Shown piece after piece: positions 36,519 to 45,872 of a DNA stretch of 53,477 nt. The stretch comes from Candidatus Rifleibacteriota bacterium. Lineage in GTDB: Bacteria; Muiribacteriota; Ozemobacteria; Ozemobacterales; Ozemobacteraceae. The position numbers and the translations under genes were made by a program. The notes beneath the pieces are model-generated. The model searched no databases. It saw only the letters and a program-made list of their open reading frames with translations, and was not told the DNA's origin. How positions within the stretch are numbered: position 1 is the stretch's first letter; the number at the start of each line of letters is the position of its first letter. Where the stretch lies: assembly GCA_015233155.1 (NCBI GenBank), contig JADFYG010000044.1:1-53477 (forward strand). Direction: 5' to 3'.

Positions 36519-36650
36519 TCATTTTTCTTTTAAGTCTGCCAACATCTTCGGCTTCCAGTTCTTAGCAAATTCCTTGTCTTTCTGGATCTGGGCGGCTGCA
36601 TTACAGATAGCATTCCCTATTTCGCGATCGGTGGTTGCGAATCATATTAA
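36519..36650 (-). pseudogene. C-terminal relic of a second Sel1-repeat gene
   Basis: On the minus strand the frame reads FATTDREIGNAICNAAA, then QIQKDKEFAKNWKPKMLADL and KEK, and stops at 36519. The last 22 residues match the end of the intact neighbour (QIERGQELARNWKPKKWAEL, KDK). Upstream the frame is closed by a TGA near 36650. The body of the gene, with its repeats and start, is gone. Confidence 0.65.
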
Positions 36651-36699
36651 TACCACAGATATGATATGCTGAAGTCATCAAAAAGGCACCGATAAATCG

Positions 36700-36728
36700 A
36701 ATGCGACGAAAAAAATCGATAATATAAT
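36700..36728 (+). promoter_or_regulatory. Possible promoter of the alpha/beta hydrolase gene
   Basis: A perfect TATAAT lies at 36723-36728, 30 bases ahead of the ATG at 36759. The -35 region (around 36700) is poor. A GGGGG ribosome site follows at the right place. Confidence 0.35.
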
Positions 36729-36758
36729 GTAGTCCATATCAGCATAAAGGGGGTGTAC

Positions 36759-37610
36759 ATGTTTGTCGGATGCCATACAATTCTAATAAAAGACGAGACC
36801 AAAAGCATCACGTCTCCGGCTCTCATACTGTATCCAACCGACATACCCTCCAAACCCACCATGCTTGGATCATTTGAAGTTGATGTCAGCACGGATGCCC
36901 CTGTTGCTCAGGGCCGGTTCCCCCTCATCGTGATCTCCCACGGAGGGGGTGGCTCACACCTTGTTTATCGAACCATCGGGACCCATCTGGCGAAGAACGG
37001 TTATATTGTTGCCATGCCCGAACACCCTGGAAACAATCGCAGCAACAACGAATTGGAAGGCACGCATGAAAACCTCGTAAATCGTCCGCGGCATATCCGC
37101 CTCACGATTGATGCCATCTCATCCGACGCCCGGTACCACGATTGTGTCCAGGTGGCCAGCACTGCAATCATTGGACATTCGATGGGCGGCTACACTGCCC
37201 TTGCTGTGGCCGGCGGTATTCCCTGGTCAAAGACTCGGGAAAGAGTTGATGTGGTGTCCGATCCGCGCGTTCGAGCGCTGGTTCTGCTGGCCCCGGCTAC
37301 TGCCTTTTACTATCCGGAAGATTCGTTGCGCAATGTCACCGTCCCGATTCTCATGCTTGTTGCCGAGCACGACGATATTACTCCAAGATGGCAGGCAGAG
37401 CTGGTGCTGGACCGCGTTCCGGATCGAACTCAAGTCACTTTCAGAGTCATCGAAAATGCCGGCCATTTATCGTTCTTGAGCCCATTCCCGCTCCACATGA
37501 GAAACGCAAAGTTTCTCCCGTCCACGGACCCGAATGGTTTTGACCGCGAGAAGTTTCATGAACAACTTCCCGCAGAAATACTCTCATTCCTTGATAAGCA
37601 GTTAAAGTAA
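36759..37610 (+). CDS. Alpha/beta-hydrolase (dienelactone hydrolase / PAF-acetylhydrolase-like)
   Basis: The ATG at 36759 is preceded by AAAGGGGG. The protein (283 residues) has FPLIVISHGGGGSH (oxyanion-hole region), then IIGHSMGGYTAL near 130-140 with the nucleophile Ser in GHSMGG. ILMLVAEHDDITP carries the likely Asp and NAGHLSFL the likely His. No signal peptide is present, so it acts in the cytoplasm unless exported another way. The region between shows the SSDARYHD type of insertion seen in relatives that hydrolyse small esters. The 17-base sequence AGTAATCTTTCGCACTT, which also occurs at 33452, spans its stop region. Confidence 0.82.
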   Translation: MFVGCHTILIKDETKSITSPALILYPTDIPSKPTMLGSFEVDVSTDAPVAQGRFPLIVISHGGGGSHLVYRTIGTHLAKNGYIVAMPEHPGNNRSNNELEGTHENLVNRPRHIRLTIDAISSDARYHDCVQVASTAIIGHSMGGYTALAVAGGIPWSKTRERVDVVSDPRVRALVLLAPATAFYYPEDSLRNVTVPILMLVAEHDDITPRWQAELVLDRVPDRTQVTFRVIENAGHLSFLSPFPLHMRNAKFLPSTDPNGFDREKFHEQLPAEILSFLDKQLK

Positions 37611-37682
37611 TCTTTCGCACTTTTCTAATGGCTGAACACGGGCAAGTGCATAATGATATCCATTACGATTATTGTAAACGCC

Positions 37683-38360
37683 CTACTCCGCAATTATTGA
37701 CGCAAAAACGTCTGCCGCGATGATATCGAGACCGGGCAGAATCTGGACCGCTATGCGGCTTTTTCGATCATAGATGTCGGGCTTACCGTAGACGCCTTCA
37801 TTAGAAAGGCGATAAATAGAAATAGTGGTATGAGCGGGATCAACAATCCAGAATTCTCTGACACCGTGGTGCTCGTAAAGTCCCCGTTTCTTGATACAGT
37901 CCTTAGATGCTGTAGAAGGAGACAGAATTTCGATAGCGAGGTCAGGTCCGCAACGCAACCCGCGTTTGTCGATCTTGCTCTTGTCGCAGATAACCAACAG
38001 ATCAGGCTGGACAACGGTTCGAATCTCTTCGTCCGGCTCATCGGCCCTGGGCAATCTGACATCAAATGGCGCGCATAGAACTTCACACGGTTTTCCCTTG
38101 AGAAACCGATGAAACTGAAACACCAACTCTACCAGAATTTTCTGGTGATCTCGATTTGGCGCCGGTGTCATGTCGTAAAGAACACCGTCGATGATCTCAC
38201 ATCTGAATTCATCTGGAAATTTCAGATAATCGCCATAGGTGTACAAGCACTCTGAGCCGTCGTCACCAGACGGAGATTCGCTCTTTAACAACGCATTTCC
38301 CGCCTCACCATAAGACCCAGCCGACTCTTTGGTTACGTTAGTGCCCTTCTTTCGTGACAT
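37683..38360 (-). CDS. Uma2-family (DUF820) endonuclease-like protein
   Basis: The 225-residue protein starts at 38360 with GGAGA ahead of it. It shows the PD-(D/E)xK fold of the family: FRCEIIDGVLYDM, VQPDLLVICD with the first Asp, DLAIEILSPST with the acidic residue, and KKRGLYEHHGVREFWIVDP with Lys and the YExxGVxEYWIVDP signature. The first 45 residues are extra, with low complexity. Uma2 proteins are very common in cyanobacteria and other environmental bacteria, often in many copies, but their biological role is not established. A relic of a second copy lies at 33282. Confidence 0.88.
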   Translation of the reverse strand: MSRKKGTNVTKESAGSYGEAGNALLKSESPSGDDGSECLYTYGDYLKFPDEFRCEIIDGVLYDMTPAPNRDHQKILVELVFQFHRFLKGKPCEVLCAPFDVRLPRADEPDEEIRTVVQPDLLVICDKSKIDKRGLRCGPDLAIEILSPSTASKDCIKKRGLYEHHGVREFWIVDPAHTTISIYRLSNEGVYGKPDIYDRKSRIAVQILPGLDIIAADVFASIIAE

Positions 38361-38476
38361 CTACATATTCTCCATTTCTCACTCACGCCAATCCTGGGAT
38401 CATTATTTTATTCCCGCTCGTTCAGGATATCACACACATCTTGACAGGAATTTGTATTTCCGACCTGAGGTGAGTG

Positions 38477-39634
38477 CTATTGAGGGACACCATCAAGAAC
38501 AATCGCTGTCATGTCATCCTGAGGATCGGCCGACTCAGCATAGGCAAAAGCTCTCTTAACGAGCTCCTTCGCGGCCGCCGCCGGCTTCATGGAATATGTC
38601 TCACTGCACATGTCACGAAGACCTTCTTCCTCGATGCGGCGTCCGCTCGGCGATTTGCTTTCGATTATTCCGTCGGAATAGAAAACGATTCGACACCCTT
38701 TGAGTCTGACTGAAAAATCACTGAATTCCGTCTCCCCAAAAAGACCGATGGGCGGACCTCCATCTCCCAGATCAAGCATGGTTGGAACGCCATTCGCGTC
38801 AATAATCACGGGGAGTGGATGTCCGGCATTGCTTAGAATCAAATCACACGTTGAAGGATTATATACAAAAGCCTGCGCGGTAAAATGGTGAGATCTGACA
38901 TTGAAGGCCTCATATCTCTCCGCCAGGTATTTCAATACGCCTGACGGCTTTTCGATCTGATGTTGCTGAAATTCGAAAAGTGTACTCCTGATGAATGAAA
39001 CCATTAGAGCGGAAGCCGTTCCATGGCCAGAAACATCTAATATTACCCCTGCCACGAGACCGTTTTTAACAGGAAAAAAAGAAAACAGATCGCCTCCGAT
39101 TTCGTCAGCCGGACAGTAGTCATACCCGATCGGAGCTAATTTAGAGATCAGCGCAGGATCAGGGAAAAATCGATGCTGCACCTCTCTCGCCAGTTGCCAT
39201 TGTTGAGCCTCCGCCACAGCTTCCTGAAATATTTCCATGCCCCCGATTGCACGTCCCTCATTATCACGAATTGGAGAAACAGAGATAATAACCGGCACAC
39301 GCGTTCCATCTTTTTTCTTAGCGAAAACAAACGTCGAAAGCCGTCTTGCATCGTTCGTAACCATGCACCGATAAAGCGGACAAACCTCGGAAGCACAAAG
39401 ACCACGGCCATGACGATCGACATGACAAAGAATATCGTCTTTGCATGAAGAGCCAACAATATCATCCCGCGAATATCCCGTTATCTCTTCGGCGGCACGA
39501 TTCCAGAAAACAACCTTCCGCTCAAGATCAGTGATGTATATTCCAAGACTTGCAACACCATCGAGAATTTCTTCAACGGGAGAGGAAAGCAGAGTCAGCC
39601 CCGAGGTATTAAATTTTACCGGTATTTCTTTCAT
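38477..39634 (-). CDS. PAS-domain SpoIIE-type PP2C serine/threonine phosphatase
   Basis: GGAAGG five bases ahead of the ATG at 39634 fixes the start. Residues about 15-140 form a PAS domain (ILDGVASLGIYITDLERKVV, then FWNRAAEEITGYSRDDIVG) with a Cys-rich insertion (CKDDILCHVDRHGRGLCASE). Residues about 160-385 form the SpoIIE/RsbU PP2C domain: DEIGGDLFSFF, VILDVSGHGTASALMV, LILSNAGHPLPVII and DGIIESKSP. The Asp residues needed for two metal ions are present. Such proteins remove phosphate from anti-anti-sigma factors in response to a signal, here one read by the PAS domain. No partner is adjacent. Confidence 0.9.
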   Translation of the reverse strand: MKEIPVKFNTSGLTLLSSPVEEILDGVASLGIYITDLERKVVFWNRAAEEITGYSRDDIVGSSCKDDILCHVDRHGRGLCASEVCPLYRCMVTNDARRLSTFVFAKKKDGTRVPVIISVSPIRDNEGRAIGGMEIFQEAVAEAQQWQLAREVQHRFFPDPALISKLAPIGYDYCPADEIGGDLFSFFPVKNGLVAGVILDVSGHGTASALMVSFIRSTLFEFQQHQIEKPSGVLKYLAERYEAFNVRSHHFTAQAFVYNPSTCDLILSNAGHPLPVIIDANGVPTMLDLGDGGPPIGLFGETEFSDFSVRLKGCRIVFYSDGIIESKSPSGRRIEEEGLRDMCSETYSMKPAAAAKELVKRAFAYAESADPQDDMTAIVLDGVPQ

Positions 39635-39680
39635 TTTATCCTTCCAACTAATCCTGCCTGTAAACATGATTAACAATGGA

Positions 39681-39807
39681 TGCTAACCGGTCAGTTGAGA
39701 TTTCTCCCTTCGGTCGAAATGACGAGATTGTTTTTTATCCCGAACAAATGTGAGGAATCTCGCTTGGCGTAAATTCGTGAACATTTAGTCTTCTTTTGGT
39801 AGTCATG
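39681..39807. repeat. Dispersed hairpin repeat, copy B
   Basis: This is the reverse-complement relative of 12729-12858: GCTAACCGG, GAGATTTCTCCCTTCGG, GAGGAATCTCGCTTGGCG, then ATTTAGTCTTCTTTTGG and GTCATG. The central hairpin is weaker than in copy A. It lies between the PAS-phosphatase and HAD genes. Confidence 0.72.
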
Positions 39808-39915
39808 CCTGTAAGCAGGACCCGCTAAATATACTACTACCACATGATATTTTCAAAAAAGGCTTGTTTCATAGCTGATGATTGCTTATGATCTGTTGAG
39901 AACGAGGGCTTAAAT

Positions 39916-40557
39916 ATGCACAAAATATGGGAAACATGGAACCAGTTCCTCTGGGACTGGAACGGAACACTGATAAACGACATTGAGGTCTGCCTCGAAA
40001 TCATAAACGAATGTCTTGCGAAACGCTCACTCCCTCTGCTGACGCGCGAAAGATATCTCGATGTATTCGAGTTTCCGGTCATAAACTATTATCGCGCAAT
40101 CGGTTTCGACCTCGAAAAAGAACCTTTTGAACTCGTCGGGCAGGAGTTCATTGATGCTTATAACAGACGAATGTTCGAATGTTCGTTGCATACAGGTACA
40201 ATGCAACTGCTCGAAAAGATTCGAGCACACTCGATGCCGCAATTCATTCTCTCGGCATTACATCAGACCAGCCTAAAAAAAGTTATCGGTCATTTCAGGC
40301 TCGATGCCTTCTTTTCCGACGTACGCGGCCTTGACAACCATAACGCGCACAGCAAGATCGAACTCGGAAAACAACTCCTGACTGAAAGCGTGAAATCAGG
40401 CGCCCGCACCGTGATGATCGGAGACACACTTCACGACTTCGATACAGCCTCGGCCCTAGGCGTAGACTGCGTCCTTGTGGCAGGCGGACATAATTCATAC
40501 GAGCGATTAAAAAAAACGGGAGTTCCTGTGTACCACTCACTCGTTGAGCTGCTTTGA
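39916..40557 (+). CDS. HAD-superfamily phosphatase (phosphoglycolate-phosphatase-like)
   Basis: GAGGG lies before the ATG. In the first motif Asp14 is the nucleophile in WDWNGTL; Asn16 replaces the usual second Asp, as in a known subgroup. The cap domain covers about 20-85. FILSALHQTS is motif II, Lys in SKIELGKQLL is motif III, and VMIGDTLHDFDTASALGVD is motif IV with two Asp residues. At 213 residues it has the usual length. It should dephosphorylate a small phosphorylated metabolite in the cytoplasm. It converges with the PAS gene with only eight bases between stops. Confidence 0.87.
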   Translation: MHKIWETWNQFLWDWNGTLINDIEVCLEIINECLAKRSLPLLTRERYLDVFEFPVINYYRAIGFDLEKEPFELVGQEFIDAYNRRMFECSLHTGTMQLLEKIRAHSMPQFILSALHQTSLKKVIGHFRLDAFFSDVRGLDNHNAHSKIELGKQLLTESVKSGARTVMIGDTLHDFDTASALGVDCVLVAGGHNSYERLKKTGVPVYHSLVELL

Positions 40558-40565
40558 ACTTTTGT

Positions 40566-41012
40566 TTAAGCGCCTCGCACGAAATGCGGCATCTGATCCG
40601 GAAGCACGATCGAGAACTCGACCAGCCCCGCCACTTTTCCATCGCGTATCCAGGGGGTCTGGTGGATAAGTTTTTTCATCCCCTTCTTCTCGATTGTGTA
40701 GGTCTTTGACCGGTTTTCCCGAATCAGCGCCCGGATCAACTCGCTCGCTCGCGGTGGATGACAATCGTAGAGAGACTTTCCAATAAGTCGAAGTCCTCCG
40801 TCCCGCTCGAATGTTTCCCCCGCCCTTGGATTCATGGCGATGATGATTCCCTCGATGTTGCAAACTGTCACAGCCATAGGAACCCCCTTCGCCCAGTCCG
40901 GAAGAAGTTCGACAACGGCTTTTTCATCAGAAAAGTCAGCCACCGAAGATGTGTCATGCACGACGGCATCTGATGGCTTCAGAAAGATGCCTGATTTCGC
41001 TTGCGGCTTCAT
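40566..41012 (-). CDS. Small PAS-domain protein
   Basis: I start at the ATG at 41012, where GAGG lies upstream; an open frame runs back to 41135 without a ribosome site. The 148-residue product has a short lead and one PAS domain (about 40-140), with AVTVCNIEGIIIAMNPRAGETFE as its core and SLYDCHPPRASELI and KKLIHQTPWIRDGKVAGLVE following. This is the layout of the PAS family with a DCHPP motif seen in heme- or flavin-type sensors of strict or facultative anaerobes. No output domain is attached; it may act on another protein. Confidence 0.75.
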   Translation of the reverse strand: MKPQAKSGIFLKPSDAVVHDTSSVADFSDEKAVVELLPDWAKGVPMAVTVCNIEGIIIAMNPRAGETFERDGGLRLIGKSLYDCHPPRASELIRALIRENRSKTYTIEKKGMKKLIHQTPWIRDGKVAGLVEFSIVLPDQMPHFVRGA

Positions 41013-41282
41013 TTGCCTGCCCTCACAAACAAAAACACCACCCTGAAAATACTCACTGCCGTGAAAAACCGACATCCTGCCAGATTCATGATTCGCCTCG
41101 CTCTGTGAATATTTTAAATAGGTACTGCAAGACAAATAATTCGGTACAATATCATATCGAAATGCAGTATAATTGAATCAAGTCAAAGTGACTATGAAAA
41201 TGCTCTGACTTTGCCGTGGAGAAAGGTATTTCAGGTGCCACTATTTAAGACGTTCTTCTTTATCAGGCCTTCATTATATCAA

Positions 41283-41339
41283 AGCCATCAAAGATAGCAA
41301 CCCTTAACGTCAATCATTTTCTAACTATTTTTGATGGCT
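41283..41339 (+). promoter_or_regulatory. Long inverted repeat upstream of the kinase-WD40 gene
   Basis: AGCCATCAAAGATAG at 41283-41297 pairs with CTATTTTTGATGGCT at 41325-41339, 14 of 15 positions, around a 27-base loop. It ends 64 bases before the ATG at 41403. It could be an operator, an RNA hairpin or a terminator of upstream transcription. No other element is clear in the 390 bases between the two genes. Confidence 0.5.
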
Positions 41340-41402
41340 GCACTTATAGGATTGTCTCATTTTAAGCATTGATGAAATTTTTTCCAAGATGAAAATTAAC
41401 CC

Positions 41403-44400
41403 ATGGATTTAACATCATTCCTGCTCTCCTCGGTTTCGGGCAATGTTTTATTACAAGCCTTCGGCAGCATCATCGCGGATGTTTCCATCGACAAAGCCGC
41501 CGCACTCTGGAACCGATTCAACATCGGGCACGATGATCTCGAAAAAGCCCTTGCTACCGCCTTTCAAAAGACGTTTTCCTGTCTCGAACTGATGCTGACG
41601 CCCCCCGGAGCACTTGGCGAAGCGTTTGCGCGTTTTCTTCCGGCCACTCCTGAAAAATCGCAGGCTAAAGTTTTCGCGGAAAAAATACTCAGGCCTTTTT
41701 TGAATCGCACGGCCACGGTAATCACCAGCACAAGCACCAGCCGCAATGCTTCCGCTAACACACCGGCCGATAACGATGATTTCTCAAAAAATGCCACTTT
41801 TCTGAGAGGCTCCGCTGAAATGTGCCGGTTCTTCCGATCATCTCCACAAAAAGTGCTGAGCTGGAACGAGCTGGTGAAATCCTTCCCCGCAGGAGTTAAG
41901 CCGCTCACGGCCACCGTTGACGCCGCTTTGCCCAATCAGCGTGCTCGTGCGACGTTTCGTTTGATCTCAGCTGTGATGTTTGCCGGGAATGACCTCGCCG
42001 AGGCTCCTGATCTTAAGCGCGAGCTCGAGTCCGCCTCGCGACTTCTCATGACTAAACTACAGGCGACCGGCAGGGAAACAGCCCGCCAGTCGTTCGCGAC
42101 AGCCCCGGATCTCGAAACCAGATTCTATGACTTGTTGCGGGAACGCCATCTCTTCATGACAGGCCTGACATATTTTCTTGAACGTGAAATAAGTGCCAAT
42201 CCTGAAGTTGCTTCTCAAATTCGTGCCATGGCCGATCAGGATGCCAAGCTGAACAACTCGCGCAAAAGCGAAATCGAAAAAAACGAGCGCAATGCTTCCC
42301 AGCGCGAGCTGCTTGAGAATCTCGAGTCGCTTCGCGCCGAAGTCAGGGACGTAGAATCCCGCATCGTCGCCCGTCAGGCGAAGAGCATTCCGGTCAGAAC
42401 ACTCGAAATGGATCTGCTTGAATTGCGAAACAGCCTGGCCCCCCTGGAGCAACAGTTTTCACGCCTGGACGTCATCGAACGACGTCTCGACGGCTGGAAA
42501 GAAGTTTCCCGCCAGATGACAACTCATCGCGAATACTTTGTAGAAGCCTTTGGAACCATTTTTGACAAACTGGACGAAATCGCAGTCGCACTGGAACGAC
42601 AGCAACAATCCCTGTCGGTCATCGACTCCGGGATCAACGATATTCGCACCGGCATAGGCGAAGTTAAACAGGATACCGGCGAGTTGAAAGTTGCACTGGG
42701 AGAACTTCTCACCATTAAGTCATGGGAGCGTATCGAGAAAAAATACGAGCTGCTCGGCACAGTCGGGCATGGTCAATTCGGCATCGTATTCAAGGTGCGA
42801 AGTCGCTCCGGCGGCGATATTCGTGCCCTGAAAGTGCTGCGTAGCGACGCGGGTCTCGATGCCGATGTCAAAAGACGGTTCATGAACGAGGCGTGTACCG
42901 CATATGAGCTTGCTCATACGAATGTCGTCCGGGTGCATGACGTCGATCCGATCGGTGGTTTTTTCGAGATGGACTTCCTCGCGGGAAAAACATTGAGAGA
43001 AGCCTTGAGATCGCGTCCCGAAGGTTTGCCTGACAAAGCCTTTTTTCATATCACCTACCAGCTGCTCGACGGTCTCGAGTATCTTCATCGTGACCGGCAT
43101 CTGGCCCATCGCGATCTGAAGCCCGAAAACATCATGCTGGTGCCCGACGAAACCGGTGCGGCAATACTCACGGATCTCGGTGCAATCACCAACCTCGATC
43201 TTGTCCGGGAAACCACAGGGCTGGGCCTCGCCGGAACCGCTATTTATATGGCTCCGGAACAATTCGACGGCGAGAAATCGCCTCGCATCGACATATACGC
43301 CATAGGCGTATTGATGTATGAGATGGTTTGCGGTGTTCCGCCTTTCTCCGGAGGTAATTTTCTGGAAATCAGCCGGCGTCACGCCATGGAAACGCCCGCG
43401 CCTCCAAGCGCACGCGGTTGCCACATAGACTCCGGACTCGAGGCGGTGATTTTGAAATGCCTCGCCAAACGTCCCGAAGATCGCTTTCCGTCCGTTGGCG
43501 ATATTCGCGAGGCGCTCGGGTCGCGCACCGGCGAAAGCGAGCGAGAGCGACGTGACCGCGAGCGGCATGAGGAAGCCTTGCTCGATGCACTTAAACTGGC
43601 TTGGAGCGCCGGAGAAAAATCTGACGAGGCGTCCGCATTTCTCGAGGAAAAACGTCGGGAACTCGGAATCGAAGAGACCCGCGCCCATGAACTCGAAACA
43701 TCTGTCATTACACGCCCTGAGATTGCCGCGCGCATCGAAGCCCGCAAAATCAGGGCTGTTGAAGAAAAAAACCTGACGTTCGTCAATCTTCTGCGCGGCT
43801 TGTGGCGTAAAGGTTTTCTTGATGCCGAAGATCGGGCCGTAATAGATGAAGAGGCGAAACGACTCAGAATCGCTCCGGATCTCGTTATTTCCCTGAACCG
43901 AAAGGTACAGGATGAGCCCGAGATAAAAAAACGCCAGGCATCAATTGCCACAGAAGAGAAATCAACCAGTACCGGTAATTTGTCTCCTACGTCATCAGGT
44001 TCAACTCTCACCGTCGATAAAATAGAAACGAAGATCGTTGCCGACGTTGTCCGCACTGCCGTTTCCGAAGACGCCTTTACGGCGCAGAATGCCCATCGTC
44101 TCCACGAATCCATGCGATTCGGGCGTGGACGTCTCTTCCAGGCTATTGTATCCCAGGATCGCCGCATGGTTATCGTTGCCTCTTCAACCGGGGTACATTT
44201 CTACGACACTGATCAGCTTCTTCCGATTCGCTCCGTAAGCCCCGGAGTCTGGGTGACTTCCATAGCGTTATCTCCTGATGGGCGCACACTAGCCGGAGCA
44301 TGCAAGGATGGCAGTATTCTCCTTTTAGACGTCACTACAGGCAAAGAAATCGTTCGTTGTACATCCCACGAAGGAGAGGCAACCTCGGTGGCCTTCCTGC

Positions 44401-45872
44401 CGGACGGAGGCACGGTGATCTCAGGAGGTTGGGACGGAACCGTCCGGTTCTGGCAAGCCAGTTCCGGAAACCAGATCCGGAAAATTGCAGCGCATGGAAT
44501 GAGTGTTAATGGAGTCGCCGTATCTGGCGACGGCGGTCAAATCGCTTCGGCGAGCTGGGACGGAACGATCAAGCTTTTCGAGACCGCCAGCGGTATAGAG
44601 AAGAAGGTATTCACCGGGCATACGGGAGTTGTACAAGCAGTAGCTTTTGTTCCTGGCGGCATTCATCTTCTGTCCGGAGGGGGCGATAAGACCGCCCGGC
44701 TCTGGAACCTTGAAACAGGCAAGGAAGAATTATGTCTCACAGGACATGCTGGCCCGGTAACTGCTGTCTGTACAGCTTTCGGTGGCCGCTTTATTTTGAC
44801 GGCAAGCGGAGACCGTACAATTCGAGCCTGGAACCCCCTTTTGGGCGAAGAAATAATGCGATTCACCGGGCATACGCAATCAGTGCAATCGATCGCCGTC
44901 TCTTCCAACAACCGGTTTGTCCTGAGCGGTGGAACAGAGGGTGCCGTAATCATCTGGGACACATCAACCGCCAATCGTCTTCAAACACTGGAAGGACATC
45001 TGTCTCAGGTGCGTACAGCGGCTCTCGCAGACAATCGAAGGGTTCTGATAACCGGTGGACTCGATGGCAGGGTCCATGTCTGGGATTTCACCACAGGTCG
45101 CATCATGATGAAGCTGGATGGCCATACCGCTTCCGTAAATGCGGTTATAGTTTCGCGCGATGGACGCATTATCGTATCGGCGGGCGGCGATCGAACCATC
45201 CGGATATGGGACTCCGCAACCGGCGCGGAAACTCGGAAAATCACCGGCCACGGCGATTGGGTGAACGCGGTTGCGCTTTCTCCTGACGGACGCCTCCTTT
45301 ATTCCGGAAGCAACGATGGAACGCTTCGTCTTTGGGATGTCTCCACCGGGAAGGAACGCCTGAAGTTCGAAGGCCACCAGGGACGCGTGAACTCGGTAGC
45401 TCTCGCGCCTGACGGCTGCATGATCGTCTCCGGGGGACGCGATGGCACGATTCGCATCTGGGATACGGCAACAGGCGAAGAAATGCGACGTATGGAAGGT
45501 TTTATTTCAGGTATTACCTCGGTGGCAATTTCCGGAGATGGAAAATTCATTATCGCGGGCGGTGGCGATGGCGTCATACATATACGGGGCTTTGCCACAG
45601 GCAAGGATCTGAAGAGATTCTCCGGACATCAGGGTTCCGTAACGACAGTTTGTGTCCATTTCGAAGGTGACCGGCGAATTATAGTCTCCGGGGGCATGGA
45701 CAAAACTATCCGCATCTGGGATTTCACCGCCGGCCGTGAAATCAGAAAGCTGGAGGGCCACGCCGATCTTGTGAATGCAGTCCTTGTCACCCCGGATAAC
45801 ACATCAATCATCTCGGCAAGCTGGGACGGCACCATACGCGTCTGGCGTCTCATGAATATCCGCTTTACATAG
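41403..45872 (+). CDS. Ser/Thr protein kinase with N-terminal unknown region and 14 WD40 repeats
   Basis: The 1489-residue protein has an N-terminal helical region (about 1-260) that I do not recognise. A coiled coil follows (about 270-435). The Hanks-type kinase domain runs from about 443 to 705: LLGTVGHGQFGIVFKV (glycine loop), ALKVLR (ATP-binding Lys), HRDLKPENIML near 569, DLG in place of DFG, and GTAIYMAPEQ. Two copies of a 40-residue helical motif follow (about 720-840; LKLAWSAGEKSDEASAFLE and LRGLWRKGFLDAEDRAVID). From about 900 there are 14 WD40 repeats, enough for two seven-bladed propellers. No signal peptide or membrane helix is present. It likely phosphorylates targets bound to the propellers. 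The ribosome site is weak. The Tim44-like gene follows about 290 bases later. Confidence 0.9.
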   Translation: MDLTSFLLSSVSGNVLLQAFGSIIADVSIDKAAALWNRFNIGHDDLEKALATAFQKTFSCLELMLTPPGALGEAFARFLPATPEKSQAKVFAEKILRPFLNRTATVITSTSTSRNASANTPADNDDFSKNATFLRGSAEMCRFFRSSPQKVLSWNELVKSFPAGVKPLTATVDAALPNQRARATFRLISAVMFAGNDLAEAPDLKRELESASRLLMTKLQATGRETARQSFATAPDLETRFYDLLRERHLFMTGLTYFLEREISANPEVASQIRAMADQDAKLNNSRKSEIEKNERNASQRELLENLESLRAEVRDVESRIVARQAKSIPVRTLEMDLLELRNSLAPLEQQFSRLDVIERRLDGWKEVSRQMTTHREYFVEAFGTIFDKLDEIAVALERQQQSLSVIDSGINDIRTGIGEVKQDTGELKVALGELLTIKSWERIEKKYELLGTVGHGQFGIVFKVRSRSGGDIRALKVLRSDAGLDADVKRRFMNEACTAYELAHTNVVRVHDVDPIGGFFEMDFLAGKTLREALRSRPEGLPDKAFFHITYQLLDGLEYLHRDRHLAHRDLKPENIMLVPDETGAAILTDLGAITNLDLVRETTGLGLAGTAIYMAPEQFDGEKSPRIDIYAIGVLMYEMVCGVPPFSGGNFLEISRRHAMETPAPPSARGCHIDSGLEAVILKCLAKRPEDRFPSVGDIREALGSRTGESERERRDRERHEEALLDALKLAWSAGEKSDEASAFLEEKRRELGIEETRAHELETSVITRPEIAARIEARKIRAVEEKNLTFVNLLRGLWRKGFLDAEDRAVIDEEAKRLRIAPDLVISLNRKVQDEPEIKKRQASIATEEKSTSTGNLSPTSSGSTLTVDKIETKIVADVVRTAVSEDAFTAQNAHRLHESMRFGRGRLFQAIVSQDRRMVIVASSTGVHFYDTDQLLPIRSVSPGVWVTSIALSPDGRTLAGACKDGSILLLDVTTGKEIVRCTSHEGEATSVAFLPDGGTVISGGWDGTVRFWQASSGNQIRKIAAHGMSVNGVAVSGDGGQIASASWDGTIKLFETASGIEKKVFTGHTGVVQAVAFVPGGIHLLSGGGDKTARLWNLETGKEELCLTGHAGPVTAVCTAFGGRFILTASGDRTIRAWNPLLGEEIMRFTGHTQSVQSIAVSSNNRFVLSGGTEGAVIIWDTSTANRLQTLEGHLSQVRTAALADNRRVLITGGLDGRVHVWDFTTGRIMMKLDGHTASVNAVIVSRDGRIIVSAGGDRTIRIWDSATGAETRKITGHGDWVNAVALSPDGRLLYSGSNDGTLRLWDVSTGKERLKFEGHQGRVNSVALAPDGCMIVSGGRDGTIRIWDTATGEEMRRMEGFISGITSVAISGDGKFIIAGGGDGVIHIRGFATGKDLKRFSGHQGSVTTVCVHFEGDRRIIVSGGMDKTIRIWDFTAGREIRKLEGHADLVNAVLVTPDNTSIISASWDGTIRVWRLMNIRFT

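Noticed and set aside
38005..38030. A GGTTCGAATC string resembling a tRNA T-loop
   Set aside because: It lies antisense inside the Uma2 gene, and no acceptor stem, D arm or anticodon arm can be built around it.
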